Shown one piece after another: positions 33,726-41,720 of a stretch of DNA of 58,050 nt; position 1 is the stretch's first letter; each line of letters opens with the position of its first letter. The translations under genes were made by a program, and so were the position numbers. Under the pieces are notes generated by a model. That model saw only the letters and a list, made by a program, of their open reading frames with translations, ran no database searches and was not told where the DNA came from. Location of the stretch: positions 1 to 58,050 of the forward strand of contig JANWIF010000011.1 in NCBI GenBank assembly GCA_025450035.1, given 5' to 3'. Source of the DNA: Gemmatimonadaceae bacterium. GTDB lineage: Bacteria > Gemmatimonadota > Gemmatimonadetes > Gemmatimonadales > Gemmatimonadaceae.

Positions 33726-33741
33726 CCCCCCCCCCCCCCCC
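33726..33741. repeat. C16 homopolymer tract
   Basis: Sixteen consecutive C residues lie between the NTF2-like gene and the 3' end of the outer-membrane-like gene, upstream of the NTF2-like gene on its transcribed side. It is the longest homopolymer in the window. Such tracts slip during replication and sequencing, so the true length may differ. Confidence 0.8.
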
Positions 33742-33760
33742 GGCCGCGACGTTTCGCACG

Positions 33761-34540
33761 TCATTTGAGATCGCGGGACAAGATCAACTTCAGCACGAGA
33801 TGGTCCGTCCCTGACGTCAAACCGAAACCCACGCCGGCCTCGACATCCACCGGCGCGCCAGTGCGATCGACGACGGCAAAGAGTTGATGGGATTGCTCCT
33901 TGCCGGAGGCGAACTCCCGCAACTCTCCGAAATCATCGTATTCCTCCACCGCCAGCGCCCAACGGTGCGATACGTTGTAGGCCACACGTGTCGCGGGCGC
34001 GAAGTCCAGGCGCGATATCCCGTTCCATGAATTATCGAGGATCGGGTTGAATACCAGATCCATCCGGCCGAGATGCCAGCCGACAATGGGCCGGATCTCC
34101 GACGTGTAGCGCTTCGCGTCCCAGTGCCCGGCGTTGTCGCTGAACTCGAAATTGATCCCGTAGAAAAAGTGGCGCTCCGCGGAGTTAGGCGAGACGAACA
34201 GCGCGCGCAGCTTGAATCCGTTGAACACCACGCCCCCCGCCCCCGTGATGCTGTACAGCGGTAGGTACAGTCCGGCTTCGAACCAGTCGGTCACGCCGTA
34301 CGCCCACTCGGTCACCCCGTTGAGCGTACGATTCGGCGCGATGCCGCCGGGAAACGCGGGCGCCCGCGCACCGTCGGGCGTATAGTTGTTGTGCCACGTA
34401 AGATTGAACACGCCCGGCGCCGCGATCTCTGCCGTGTAGACCTGGATTTCGTCCGTCTGTGCCCGCGCGAGCTCGGGCCCGACACCGAACGCCACGATCA
34501 GCGTCACCACCCAGAGCCGGATGCGACGATCGTCGGTCAT
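33761..34540 (-). CDS. Outer-membrane-like beta-rich protein
   Basis: The 259-residue precursor has a signal peptide (LWVVTLIVAFGVGPELARA) and then alternating beta strands rich in aromatic and small residues, such as GVFNLTWHNNYTPDG, GVTEWAYGVTDWFEAGLYLPLYS, RHFFYGINFEFSD, RPIVGWHLGRMDLVFNP and VAYNVSHRWALAVEEYDDFGEL. It ends VLKLILSRDLK, a plausible final strand. This is the look of a small outer-membrane beta-barrel (DUF-type putative transporter), and no specific function is known. The ATG at 34538-34540 has GAGG ten bases upstream. Confidence 0.7.
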   Translation of the reverse strand: MTDDRRIRLWVVTLIVAFGVGPELARAQTDEIQVYTAEIAAPGVFNLTWHNNYTPDGARAPAFPGGIAPNRTLNGVTEWAYGVTDWFEAGLYLPLYSITGAGGVVFNGFKLRALFVSPNSAERHFFYGINFEFSDNAGHWDAKRYTSEIRPIVGWHLGRMDLVFNPILDNSWNGISRLDFAPATRVAYNVSHRWALAVEEYDDFGELREFASGKEQSHQLFAVVDRTGAPVDVEAGVGFGLTSGTDHLVLKLILSRDLK

Positions 34541-34851
34541 TTAGAGGTCCTCGATCGAGGTGACGTCGCTGCGTGACGCTGCTGCGCACAATGGGCCCAT
34601 CGCGTACCCGGAAAACGCGCAACCCGCCCCCAGTGTTGACGTCCAATCGGGCACGCCCTTGGCGCCGCGTTCCCATCGGGCACGATTTGCCCGGTCAGCG
34701 CGTTCTACCATCAGCACGTTCCACGTCCCGCATCGGTGCGTGCAGCTCGGTACGCTCCCGATCGCGCGGCACCAGGCCGCCTGCGATCCTCCGGTGCGTG
34801 GCCGGCAAGGACCCATGTGCCTAACGAGCCTTTCACACGCGAAAAGTGATC
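34541..34851. other. Intergenic region between divergent genes
   Basis: About 310 bp separate the outer-membrane-like gene (minus) from the aldo/keto reductase gene (plus). It holds a 10-bp direct repeat ATCGGGCACG at 34646-34655 and 34675-34684 and a GCCTAAC copy at 34819-34825, 27 bp before the reductase start. No convincing promoter pair was seen on either strand. Confidence 0.4.
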
Positions 34852-35724
34852 ATGACGACAACCCTTCAACGGCCCGCCGACCGCTCCGGCACCTTCTCGA
34901 TTGGCGGCGACCTTCCCGTCAACCGACTCGGCTTCGGGACCATGCAGCTCACCGGCCCCGGCGTCTGGGGCGACCCCAAGGATCCGGACGAAGCCGTTCG
35001 CGTGTTGCAGCGTGCGGTCGAGCTCGGCGCCACCTTCATCGACACCGCTGATTCCTACGGTCCGTACGTAGCCGAGGACCTGATCAAGAAGGCCCTCTAC
35101 CCGTATCCAGGCGATCTCGTCATTGCCACCAAAGCCGGATTGACCCGCACCGGGCCGACAATATGGAAGGCCGTCGGACGCCCGGAATATCTGCGGCAAG
35201 AGGCGGAGATGAGCCTTCGCCGGTTAGGCCTCGAACGCATCGACCTGTTTCAACTGCACCGCATCGACCCGCAGGTCCCATTGGCTGACCAGGTGGGCGA
35301 GCTGGCCTTGCTGCAGAAGGAAGGCAAGATCCGACACATCGGCCTATCCGAGGTCACGATCGCGGACCTGCAGCACGCACAGCAAACAGCCACCATCGTC
35401 TCGGTCCAGAACCTGTTCAACCTGGCAAACCGTGCGGCCGAGCCGTTGCTCGATCACGCCGCGGCGCATGGCATCGCCTTCATTCCGTGGTACCCGCTCG
35501 CCACGGGCGCGCTGGCGCGCGAGGGCGGCCCACTCCAGCAACTGGCCACGCGCTTGGGCGCGACGCCGTCGCAATTGGCGCTCGCGTGGCTGCTGCACCG
35601 CTCGCCCGTGATGCTGCCAATTCCTGGAACGTCGAGCGTCGCGCACCTGGAAGAGAACATCGCCGCCGCCACCATCACCCTGTCCGACAACGATGTCGCG
35701 GCGCTCACGCAGGCCGTGCGCTGA
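34852..35724 (+). CDS. Aldo/keto reductase
   Basis: This is a 290-residue NADPH-dependent TIM-barrel oxidoreductase that reduces aldehydes or ketones to alcohols. Family marks are [23 protein letters not shown] (catalytic Asp and Tyr), [11 protein letters not shown] (catalytic Lys), [11 protein letters not shown] (catalytic His), and the coenzyme-binding C-terminal [21 protein letters not shown]. It resembles the pyridoxal reductase / YajO-like branch that works as a monomer. ATG at 34852 is used; a GTG two codons earlier is also possible. No ribosome site stands out (GAAAAG upstream). It appears to be a single-gene unit followed by a GC hairpin. Confidence 0.93.
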   Translation: MTTTLQRPADRSGTFSIGGDLPVNRLGFGTMQLTGPGVWGDPKDPDEAVRVLQRAVELGATFIDTADSYGPYVAEDLIKKALYPYPGDLVIATKAGLTRTGPTIWKAVGRPEYLRQEAEMSLRRLGLERIDLFQLHRIDPQVPLADQVGELALLQKEGKIRHIGLSEVTIADLQHAQQTATIVSVQNLFNLANRAAEPLLDHAAAHGIAFIPWYPLATGALAREGGPLQQLATRLGATPSQLALAWLLHRSPVMLPIPGTSSVAHLEENIAAATITLSDNDVAALTQAVR

Positions 35725-35781
35725 TCTCGTCGAGGGCGGATGGGCCGGGACATGGTTGACTGATTTCGGACGTGGTGTGGG

Positions 35782-35802
35782 GACGCCGCTCCTGGCGGCG
35801 TC
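35782..35802 (+). terminator. GC-rich hairpin after the aldo/keto reductase gene
   Basis: GACGCCGC and GCGGCGTC form an 8-bp perfect stem around a 5-nt loop, 58 bp after the reductase stop and 90 bp before the protease start. There is no T-run, so it is at most a weak or Rho-assisted terminator. Confidence 0.3.
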
Positions 35803-35891
35803 GCGGCACGCGCATCAAGTTACGCCCAGTCGCGACGCCGCTCTGCGCGTCCGTCGCTCCGGTCGTCTCACCCTTCCGTCTGCTACTCACC

Positions 35892-38800
35892 ATGCTCCGC
35901 CAGTCACGCCTCTCGCACATCGTCCTGCCCGCCCTCGCGCTGTGGCTCATTCCCGGGATGGCATATGCGCAAACCCGGATGCTCCGCTCGCCCACTATCA
36001 GTGCCACACAGATCGCGTTCGCCTACGCGAGCAATATCTGGATCGTGCCGCGGGCCGGCGGCTCTGCCCAACGCCTAACGAGCTTCCCGGGCGAGGCCAT
36101 GAATCCCGAATTCTCGCCCGATGGCAAGTGGATCGCCTTCAGCGGCGACTACGGCGGGAACACCGACGTCTATGTGATGCCAGCGGAGGGCGGCGAGCCC
36201 AAACGCCTCACCTGGCACCCCGCGCCCGACCTGGTCCAGGGATGGACGCCCGATGGAAAGTCGATCGTGTTCGCCTCCACGCAGTCGTCCAATCTCCCCA
36301 GCCCTGAACCGCGCTGGTTCACCGTGCCCGCCGATGGGGGCGTCCCGGTGGCCATGCCAATGTATCGCGCCTATCAAGGAAAGATCTCGCCCGATGGGAC
36401 GCACATCGCCTACCGCATGAACAACGCGTGGGACGAAGAGCGGCGCAACTATCGCGGCGGCCAGAATCGCCCGATCTGGATTCTCGATCTCAAGAGCCTC
36501 GACGTCGACACCATTCCTCGCCCGAATTCCAAGGAGATGGAGCCGGTCTGGCTGGGCAACGACATGGTGTACTTCCTCTCCGATCGCGACGGTGTCTCGA
36601 ACGTCTGGTCGTACGACCTCAAGTCGAAGCAGGTGAAACAGGTCACTGACTTCTCCGATTTCGACGTGAAAACGCTCGACGCCGGTGCCGGCGTACTTGT
36701 GTTCGAGCAGGCGGGATACGTTCATGAATTGAATCCGACCACCGGCAAAGAGCACATCGTGCCTATCACGGCGGTCGGCGACTTCGCGTGGATGATGCCA
36801 CAGTGGAAGGAAGTCTCGCGCGACATCGCCAGCATCGCCCTCTCGCCTACCGGGAAACGCGCGGCGATCGAAGCGCGCGGTGAAATCTTCACCGTGCCCG
36901 CCGAAAAGGGCGACGTGCGAAATCTCACCCAGTCCAGCGGCTCCGCGGAACGCGATCCCGCCTGGTCGCCCGACGGCAAGTGGATCTCGTACTTCAGTGA
37001 CAAGTCCGGCGAGTACCAACTGATCATCGCATCGCCGGATGGTAGCGCGCCCGAACGCGCCATCACGTTCGCCCATCCCACGCACTACTACACACCGGAA
37101 TGGTCGCCCGATGGCAAACGCATCGTCATTCAAGACACGAATCTGCGCCTCTGGGTTGTCGATGTGGCGTCCGGGAAGGCGACGGACATCGGCGGCGACG
37201 AGTTCATGGTCCCCGACCGCTCACTCAATCCCACGTGGAGCCCCGACTCGCGCTGGATCGCCTATGCGAAGCGACTCCCGTCGCTGTATCGCGCCATCTG
37301 TGTCTACGATGTCGCGAATGGCGAGACGCATCAGGTGACCGATGGCCTGGCCGATGCCACCTGGCCGGCCTGGGACGCGAGCGGAAAATATCTCTGGTTC
37401 TTCGCCTCAACCGATTTCGGGCTCGGCTCCGGTTGGTTAGACATGTCGAGCTACGGGCATCCGGAAACCAAGGCGCTGTACCTCGCGGTGCTCAAGAAGA
37501 CCGATCCGTCGCCGCTGCTGCCCGAAAGCGATGAAGACACGGGCGTGCCGCAAGAGCCGACACCCGGAATGCCGCCGCTGCCGCCCGGGAAACGCCCGCG
37601 GCGCGCCCCGTCCGCCGACACCGCGGCCGAGACCAGCGGCGCGAACAAGGTGTCGCCCGATTCTCTCAAAGCGATGCTCGCCGTTCGGCACAAAGTCGAG
37701 ATCGATTTCGATGGCTTGCAGCAGCGCGTGGTGCCGGTGTCGGACATCGCCGAACGCGACTACGGCGAGTTGCGGAGCGGAGTACCGGGCACGGTGTTCT
37801 TCACCGAGAACCTTCCCGAGACGGGGACCGCGGAGGAACGCTTCGCCGGCGGCAGCCTTCATCGCTACGATCTCAAGGAACGCAAGCCAGTCTCGTTCGT
37901 CGAGAACGTCGCGCAGTACTTCGTGAGCGCGGACGGAAAGAAGCTGCTCTATCGTACGCCAGGACCAGGGGGCGGGCTGTTCCTCGTCGATGCCACGACC
38001 AAGGAACCGCCGATGGCAGGGAAGGGCAAGCTCAAAGCGGACCTCCGCATGCTCGTGGACCCAACCGCGGAGTTCAAACAGATTTTCGCCGAGGGGTGGC
38101 GCAACCAGCGCGACTACCTCTACGTCAAAGACCTGCAGGGCACCGATTGGCCGAAGATGAAGGAGATGTATGGCCAATTGCTTCCCTATGTAAAACATCG
38201 CGCCGATCTCAACTATCTGCTCGACATGATGGGCTCCGAGATCGCCATCGGACACTCGTTCGTTCGTGGTGGCGACATGCCCAATGTCACGCAGCCGCCG
38301 GTCGGGCTGCTCGGCGCCGATTTCACCGTGGACAACGGCCGCTACCGCATCACCAGGATCTACGGAACGGATAGTTGGAATCCTGACTTGCGGGCGCCCC
38401 TCACCGCTCCCGGTGTCGACGTGCACACGGGAGACTACATCCTCGCCGTCAACGGCCAGGAGCTTCGCGCCCCCGACAATATCTATCGCGTGTTCGATGG
38501 GACAGCGAATCATCAGACCGCGATTACCGTCAACGAGCGGCCGACGATGGACGGTGCCCGCCGCGTCACTGTCGTGCCCGTGGCCAGCGACGCCGGCCTC
38601 CGTGCGCGCGCGTGGGTCGAGCACAATCGACACCTCGTCGACTCGTTGTCACATGGCCAGCTCGCGTACGTCCACTTGCCTAACACCGCCGAGGGAGGCT
38701 ACACGAGCTTCAACCGCTATTACTTCGCCCAACAGGATCGCAAGGGCGCGATCATCGATGAACGCTACAACGGCGGCGGCTCGGCGGCCGATTACATCAT

Positions 38801-39293
38801 CGATGTGCTCCAGCGCACCTTCGATGGCTACTTCAACAACCCCGTCGGGCAACGGATGCCGTTCACCAGCCCCGCCGCCGGCATCTGGGGACCCAAGGTG
38901 ATGATCATCAACGAGATGTCAGGCTCGGGCGGCGACCTCATGCCCTACATGTTCAAGCTCCGCAAGGTCGGGACGCTGGTCGGCATGCGCACGTGGGGCG
39001 GATTGGTCGGCATCTGGGATACTCCTCTGTTCGTGGACGGCGGCATCATGTACGCCCCGCGCGGTGGCTTCTTCGCTCTCGACAATAAGTGGGCGGTGGA
39101 GAACGAGGGCATCTCGCCTAACATCGAAGTGGAGGATTGGCCCAAAGATATCGCCGCGGGTCACGACGAGCAGCTCGAGCGCGCGGTGACCGAAGCCATG
39201 CGCCAGCTTGCCGAACACCCCGTGGAGCGCGCAACCCACGAGCCGCCGCCGCCCACCTGGGGCAAGCGCGTGAAGCCGATGACGCCTCGGTAG
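35892..39293 (+). CDS. Tricorn-like S41 protease with N-terminal beta-propellers, exported
   Basis: This large protease (1133 residues) has a signal peptide (LPALALWLIPGMAYAQT) and then two WD40/TolB-type propeller regions with repeats such as NPEFSPDGKWIAFSGDYGG, RDPAWSPDGKWISYFSDKSG and YTPEWSPDGKRIVIQD. A Pro-rich linker near residue 560 is followed by the tricorn core, a PDZ-like region (GDYILAVNGQELRAPDN) and the C-terminal S41 catalytic domain. Likely catalytic residues are His788 in IAIGHSF, Ser1012 in NEMSGSGGDLMPY and the Glu in ENEGISPNIEVEDW. It probably degrades oligopeptides in the periplasm. ATG at 35892 gives the signal peptide; the frame upstream is Arg-rich. It is convergent with the response-regulator gene. 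Confidence 0.92.
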   Translation: MLRQSRLSHIVLPALALWLIPGMAYAQTRMLRSPTISATQIAFAYASNIWIVPRAGGSAQRLTSFPGEAMNPEFSPDGKWIAFSGDYGGNTDVYVMPAEGGEPKRLTWHPAPDLVQGWTPDGKSIVFASTQSSNLPSPEPRWFTVPADGGVPVAMPMYRAYQGKISPDGTHIAYRMNNAWDEERRNYRGGQNRPIWILDLKSLDVDTIPRPNSKEMEPVWLGNDMVYFLSDRDGVSNVWSYDLKSKQVKQVTDFSDFDVKTLDAGAGVLVFEQAGYVHELNPTTGKEHIVPITAVGDFAWMMPQWKEVSRDIASIALSPTGKRAAIEARGEIFTVPAEKGDVRNLTQSSGSAERDPAWSPDGKWISYFSDKSGEYQLIIASPDGSAPERAITFAHPTHYYTPEWSPDGKRIVIQDTNLRLWVVDVASGKATDIGGDEFMVPDRSLNPTWSPDSRWIAYAKRLPSLYRAICVYDVANGETHQVTDGLADATWPAWDASGKYLWFFASTDFGLGSGWLDMSSYGHPETKALYLAVLKKTDPSPLLPESDEDTGVPQEPTPGMPPLPPGKRPRRAPSADTAAETSGANKVSPDSLKAMLAVRHKVEIDFDGLQQRVVPVSDIAERDYGELRSGVPGTVFFTENLPETGTAEERFAGGSLHRYDLKERKPVSFVENVAQYFVSADGKKLLYRTPGPGGGLFLVDATTKEPPMAGKGKLKADLRMLVDPTAEFKQIFAEGWRNQRDYLYVKDLQGTDWPKMKEMYGQLLPYVKHRADLNYLLDMMGSEIAIGHSFVRGGDMPNVTQPPVGLLGADFTVDNGRYRITRIYGTDSWNPDLRAPLTAPGVDVHTGDYILAVNGQELRAPDNIYRVFDGTANHQTAITVNERPTMDGARRVTVVPVASDAGLRARAWVEHNRHLVDSLSHGQLAYVHLPNTAEGGYTSFNRYYFAQQDRKGAIIDERYNGGGSAADYIIDVLQRTFDGYFNNPVGQRMPFTSPAAGIWGPKVMIINEMSGSGGDLMPYMFKLRKVGTLVGMRTWGGLVGIWDTPLFVDGGIMYAPRGGFFALDNKWAVENEGISPNIEVEDWPKDIAAGHDEQLERAVTEAMRQLAEHPVERATHEPPPPTWGKRVKPMTPR

Positions 39294-39302
39294 GCGGGAA
39301 CA

Positions 39303-39364
39303 ACGAGGGGAACGGCAAAGCTCAGTGGCGAGTCGCGCGCCATTGATGTGCATCCTCCCCTCGT
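39303..39364. other. Inverted repeat between convergent genes
   Basis: ACGAGGGGA (39303-39311) and TCCCCTCGT (39356-39364) are perfect 9-bp inverted copies flanking 44 bp, between the protease stop and the response-regulator stop. A CTCGTACCT element follows at about 39384. A shared terminator is possible but the loop is long. Confidence 0.25.
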
Positions 39365-39408
39365 ACCCCGCTCCCCCCCTTCCCTTCGTGCCTCGTACCT
39401 GTCCTTCG

Positions 39409-40242
39409 TCAACTCCCCAACCACCGCTCCAGCGCCTCGCGCCTGGAGCGGCTCACCCGTAGTCGAGCCCCGCCCTTCATCTGCAGTTCGTAGTCGCCCC
39501 CGCCTCCGCGATGCAGCGCCTCCACGAGCTCGAGCCGCACGATCACCGAACGGTGCACGCGCATGAACCGGTTCGGGTCGAGCCGGTCCTCGAGTGCCTG
39601 CATCGCTTCGCGAATCACGTAGCGGCGGTCCCCCACGTGCAGCTCGGCGTACGGGCCGGCCGCGGTGATGTAGTCGACCTGCGCGACCGGGATCGGCTTT
39701 ACCTGCCCGCGCATTTCGACCGCGATCCGCTCCAGGTACGGCCCGCCACCGCTCCCCTCTGACCCAGCGTTAGGCCTCGGCGCTCGTTCGGCCTGCTCGC
39801 TCTCCAATAGCATCGCTAATAACTGCCCGCGGGCCCTGTCCACGCCCTCGAGCGCCAACACCCGCCGCGCTCGCCGGAGTGCTTCCTCGAACCGCTCGTC
39901 GTCGAACGGCTTGACCAGATAGTCGATGGCCGCTACGTCGAACGCCTGCAGCGCGTACTGATCGAATGCCGTCACAAAAATCGTCAGCGGCATGTCCCGC
40001 GCACCTACCCCGCGCACCACATCCAGCCCGCTCCTCCCCGGCATCTGCACATCGAGGAACACGAGATCCGGCTTCAGCGCGCGAATCGCCTCGATCGCGG
40101 CGTCGCCATCGGCTGCCTCGCCTACCACCACCACGTCGCTCTCGACGCGCAGCAGATCCGCCACGCGCAGCCGGCCAAGCGCCTCATCGTCCACGATCAG
40201 CACGCGCACCTGCCGGTCGGCAGCGGCTCGCTCAGCGCCCAT
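39409..40242 (-). CDS. LytTR-family response regulator
   Basis: This DNA-binding response regulator (277 residues) has a receiver domain with the acidic pair in RVLIVDDEALGR, the phospho-acceptor Asp64 in LVFLDVQMPGRSGLDVV, and the conserved Thr and Lys in FVTAFDQYALQAF and YLVKPFDD. A linker and a C-terminal LytTR DNA-binding domain follow (VDYITAAGPYAELHVGDRRYVIREAMQALEDRL, FMRVHRSVIVRLELVEAL). It is paired with the histidine kinase gene upstream, which it overlaps by 11 bp, so kinase and regulator form a two-gene operon. A GTTAGGC copy in the interdomain linker encodes Pro-Asn. Regulated genes are unknown; the divergent efflux operon is a reasonable candidate. Confidence 0.93.
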   Translation of the reverse strand: MGAERAAADRQVRVLIVDDEALGRLRVADLLRVESDVVVVGEAADGDAAIEAIRALKPDLVFLDVQMPGRSGLDVVRGVGARDMPLTIFVTAFDQYALQAFDVAAIDYLVKPFDDERFEEALRRARRVLALEGVDRARGQLLAMLLESEQAERAPRPNAGSEGSGGGPYLERIAVEMRGQVKPIPVAQVDYITAAGPYAELHVGDRRYVIREAMQALEDRLDPNRFMRVHRSVIVRLELVEALHRGGGGDYELQMKGGARLRVSRSRREALERWLGS

Positions 40243-41437
40243 GCTCGATCCGGTCCGTGGCGGAGTCGACGCCCCGCACCCGTAACTCGGTGCTGTTGCG
40301 CACCGGCACTCGCACCTCCGCCACCGTTAGGCCGGCATGGCGCGTGAGCGTGAAGCGGCCGGCGGCGCCGTAGAGCTGCTCGAGTCGCACCGTCGTGTTG
40401 CGCAGACCAATGCCGTCGCGCTCCACTGCCCCGTGGTCCGCGCCGGGTCCGTTGTCGCTCACGGTGAGCACCAGCGCGTCACTCTCTCGTCCCGCGCCGA
40501 TCGAAATGCGCCCCGGGTCCGTCATCTTCTCCACTCCGTGCTTGATCGCATTCTCCACCAGGGGCTGGAGGATCATGCTCGGCACCAACATGTCGAGCAT
40601 GCGCTCGTCGACGTGCCGTTCGACGTGCAGCCGCCCCTGGAAGCGCACTTGCATGATGTCGATGTAGCGATCCAGTAGGTCGAGTTCGCGCCGGAGCGTG
40701 ATCTCCGGCTCCCGCGCGCCTTCCATGCTGAAGCGGAGAAGCTCGCTCAACCGAGAGATCATCCGCCGAACGCCGCGCGGGTCGCGCTCCACGAGCGACG
40801 CGACCGCGTTCAGCGTGTTGAACAGAAAGTGGGGGTCGAGCTGGCGACGGAGCGCGTCGACGTGGGCTTCGGCCAGTTGCGCCTGAAGCTGCGTCGCCTG
40901 CTCGCGCCGTGCACGGAATCGGAGCGAGTACGCGCGCGCAAACCCGGCAGCGAGCGCCCCCATATAGATCACGAGCGCATTCAGAAATCCAAACCAGAGC
41001 GGCGGACCGTGCGGACGGTTCGGGTTGCTGCCTGGAGGCGTGGGGGGGGCCAGCAGCGCGCCGCGCACGCCCTTGCCGATGAGACTGACGCCGAGCGCGA
41101 TGCCGATGCCCAGGATCACGAACATCGTAACGCGGACAAGACGCGTTGAGCGCGCGGTGCCGGCGCGCCCCGCCAACGACACGACCAGCGGCGTGAGTAC
41201 CGCCCACAACACGGCCTCTTGCAGCGATACCAACACCCACGCCGAGAGTGGCGTGGCATCCGGCGCGAAGGCGCGCGTGTCGAGTGCGTGGTTCGTGATG
41301 TTGAGTAGCGCGTAGATCGCCCAGAACCCAACGATGACCACAATGTCCCGCCGCGAAAGCGGGATGTGGTCGGCCGGCACCGCGATCGCTGTCATCGCAC
41401 TGCCCCGCACCGCATCGGGTCGGTCAAAAGCGCTCAT
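40232..41437 (-). CDS. LytS-type sensor histidine kinase
   Basis: This inner-membrane sensor kinase (401 residues) has four hydrophobic segments near the N-terminus (DIVVIVGFWAIYALLNI, WVLVSLQEAVLWAVLTPLVVS, LVRVTMFVILGIGIALGVSL, FLNALVIYMGALAAGFA). A coiled region and a HisKA_7TM/His_kinase domain follow, with the phospho-accepting His in LRRQLDPHFLFNTLNAVASL. The HATPase domain shows ILQPLVENAIKHGVE (N box) and LVLTVSDNGPGAD (G1 box). No periplasmic sensor domain is evident, so it likely senses within the membrane. ATG at 41435-41437 is preferred because the frame upstream is Arg-rich. It is co-transcribed with the LytTR regulator and divergent from the efflux operon. Confidence 0.92.
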   Translation of the reverse strand: MSAFDRPDAVRGSAMTAIAVPADHIPLSRRDIVVIVGFWAIYALLNITNHALDTRAFAPDATPLSAWVLVSLQEAVLWAVLTPLVVSLAGRAGTARSTRLVRVTMFVILGIGIALGVSLIGKGVRGALLAPPTPPGSNPNRPHGPPLWFGFLNALVIYMGALAAGFARAYSLRFRARREQATQLQAQLAEAHVDALRRQLDPHFLFNTLNAVASLVERDPRGVRRMISRLSELLRFSMEGAREPEITLRRELDLLDRYIDIMQVRFQGRLHVERHVDERMLDMLVPSMILQPLVENAIKHGVEKMTDPGRISIGAGRESDALVLTVSDNGPGADHGAVERDGIGLRNTTVRLEQLYGAAGRFTLTRHAGLTVAEVRVPVRNSTELRVRGVDSATDRIEHGR

Positions 41438-41450
41438 CGTCACAGGCGAA

Positions 41451-41639
41451 TCATAGAGGCTTCCTGCCTTTGCGCGAGACGCTAATGCACGGTTGGCACA
41501 CCCGCATGCACGAGTCGCACTCACGCGTCTCGAAAGATTCTCCCTCCCACACGGCCGGCGCACTCGCTTCCTCGGTGCCGTTCGTGACGCAACACGGACG
41601 ATTCGGAACACGTGGGTGCAAGTCGTGACAAATCAGCAA
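41451..41639 (-). CDS. Possible 62-residue Cys-rich protein
   Basis: The frame encodes seven Cys, including a CxxCxxxCxxC cluster in RECDSCMRVCQPC near the C-terminus and a CC pair in VPNRPCCVTNG, suggesting a zinc or Fe-S site. The only available start upstream is TTG at 41637-41639, with no ribosome site, and the 5' end lies inside an inverted repeat upstream of the efflux operon. It may be real because the frame keeps protein-like codon choice, but chance is a serious alternative. No family recognised. Confidence 0.28.
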   Translation of the reverse strand: MLICHDLHPRVPNRPCCVTNGTEEASAPAVWEGESFETRECDSCMRVCQPCISVSRKGRKPL

Positions 41640-41657
41640 CTTACGCGATTTGCACCC
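41614..41657. promoter_or_regulatory. Inverted-repeat operator candidate upstream of the efflux operon
   Basis: GGGTGCAAGTCG (41614-41625) and CGATTTGCACCC (41646-41657) are inverted copies matching at 11 of 12 positions and separated by 20 bp. The right arm ends one base before a perfect TATAAT box. The 32-bp centre-to-centre spacing is about three helical turns, suitable for a dimeric regulator such as the neighbouring LytTR protein. Confidence 0.42.
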
Positions 41658-41658
41658 G

Positions 41659-41664
41659 TATAAT
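41659..41664 (+). promoter_or_regulatory. Consensus -10 box for the macA-macB-like operon
   Basis: A perfect TATAAT hexamer lies 57 bp before the macA-like ATG. No good -35 hexamer is present 16-18 bp upstream, which suggests dependence on an activator binding the adjacent inverted repeat. Transcription would start near 41671. Confidence 0.42.
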
Positions 41665-41720
41665 TAAGCAGTGGCAAGAGCGGTGGACGAGTACACCGAC
41701 TGCATTCCGAGGAGCACACG

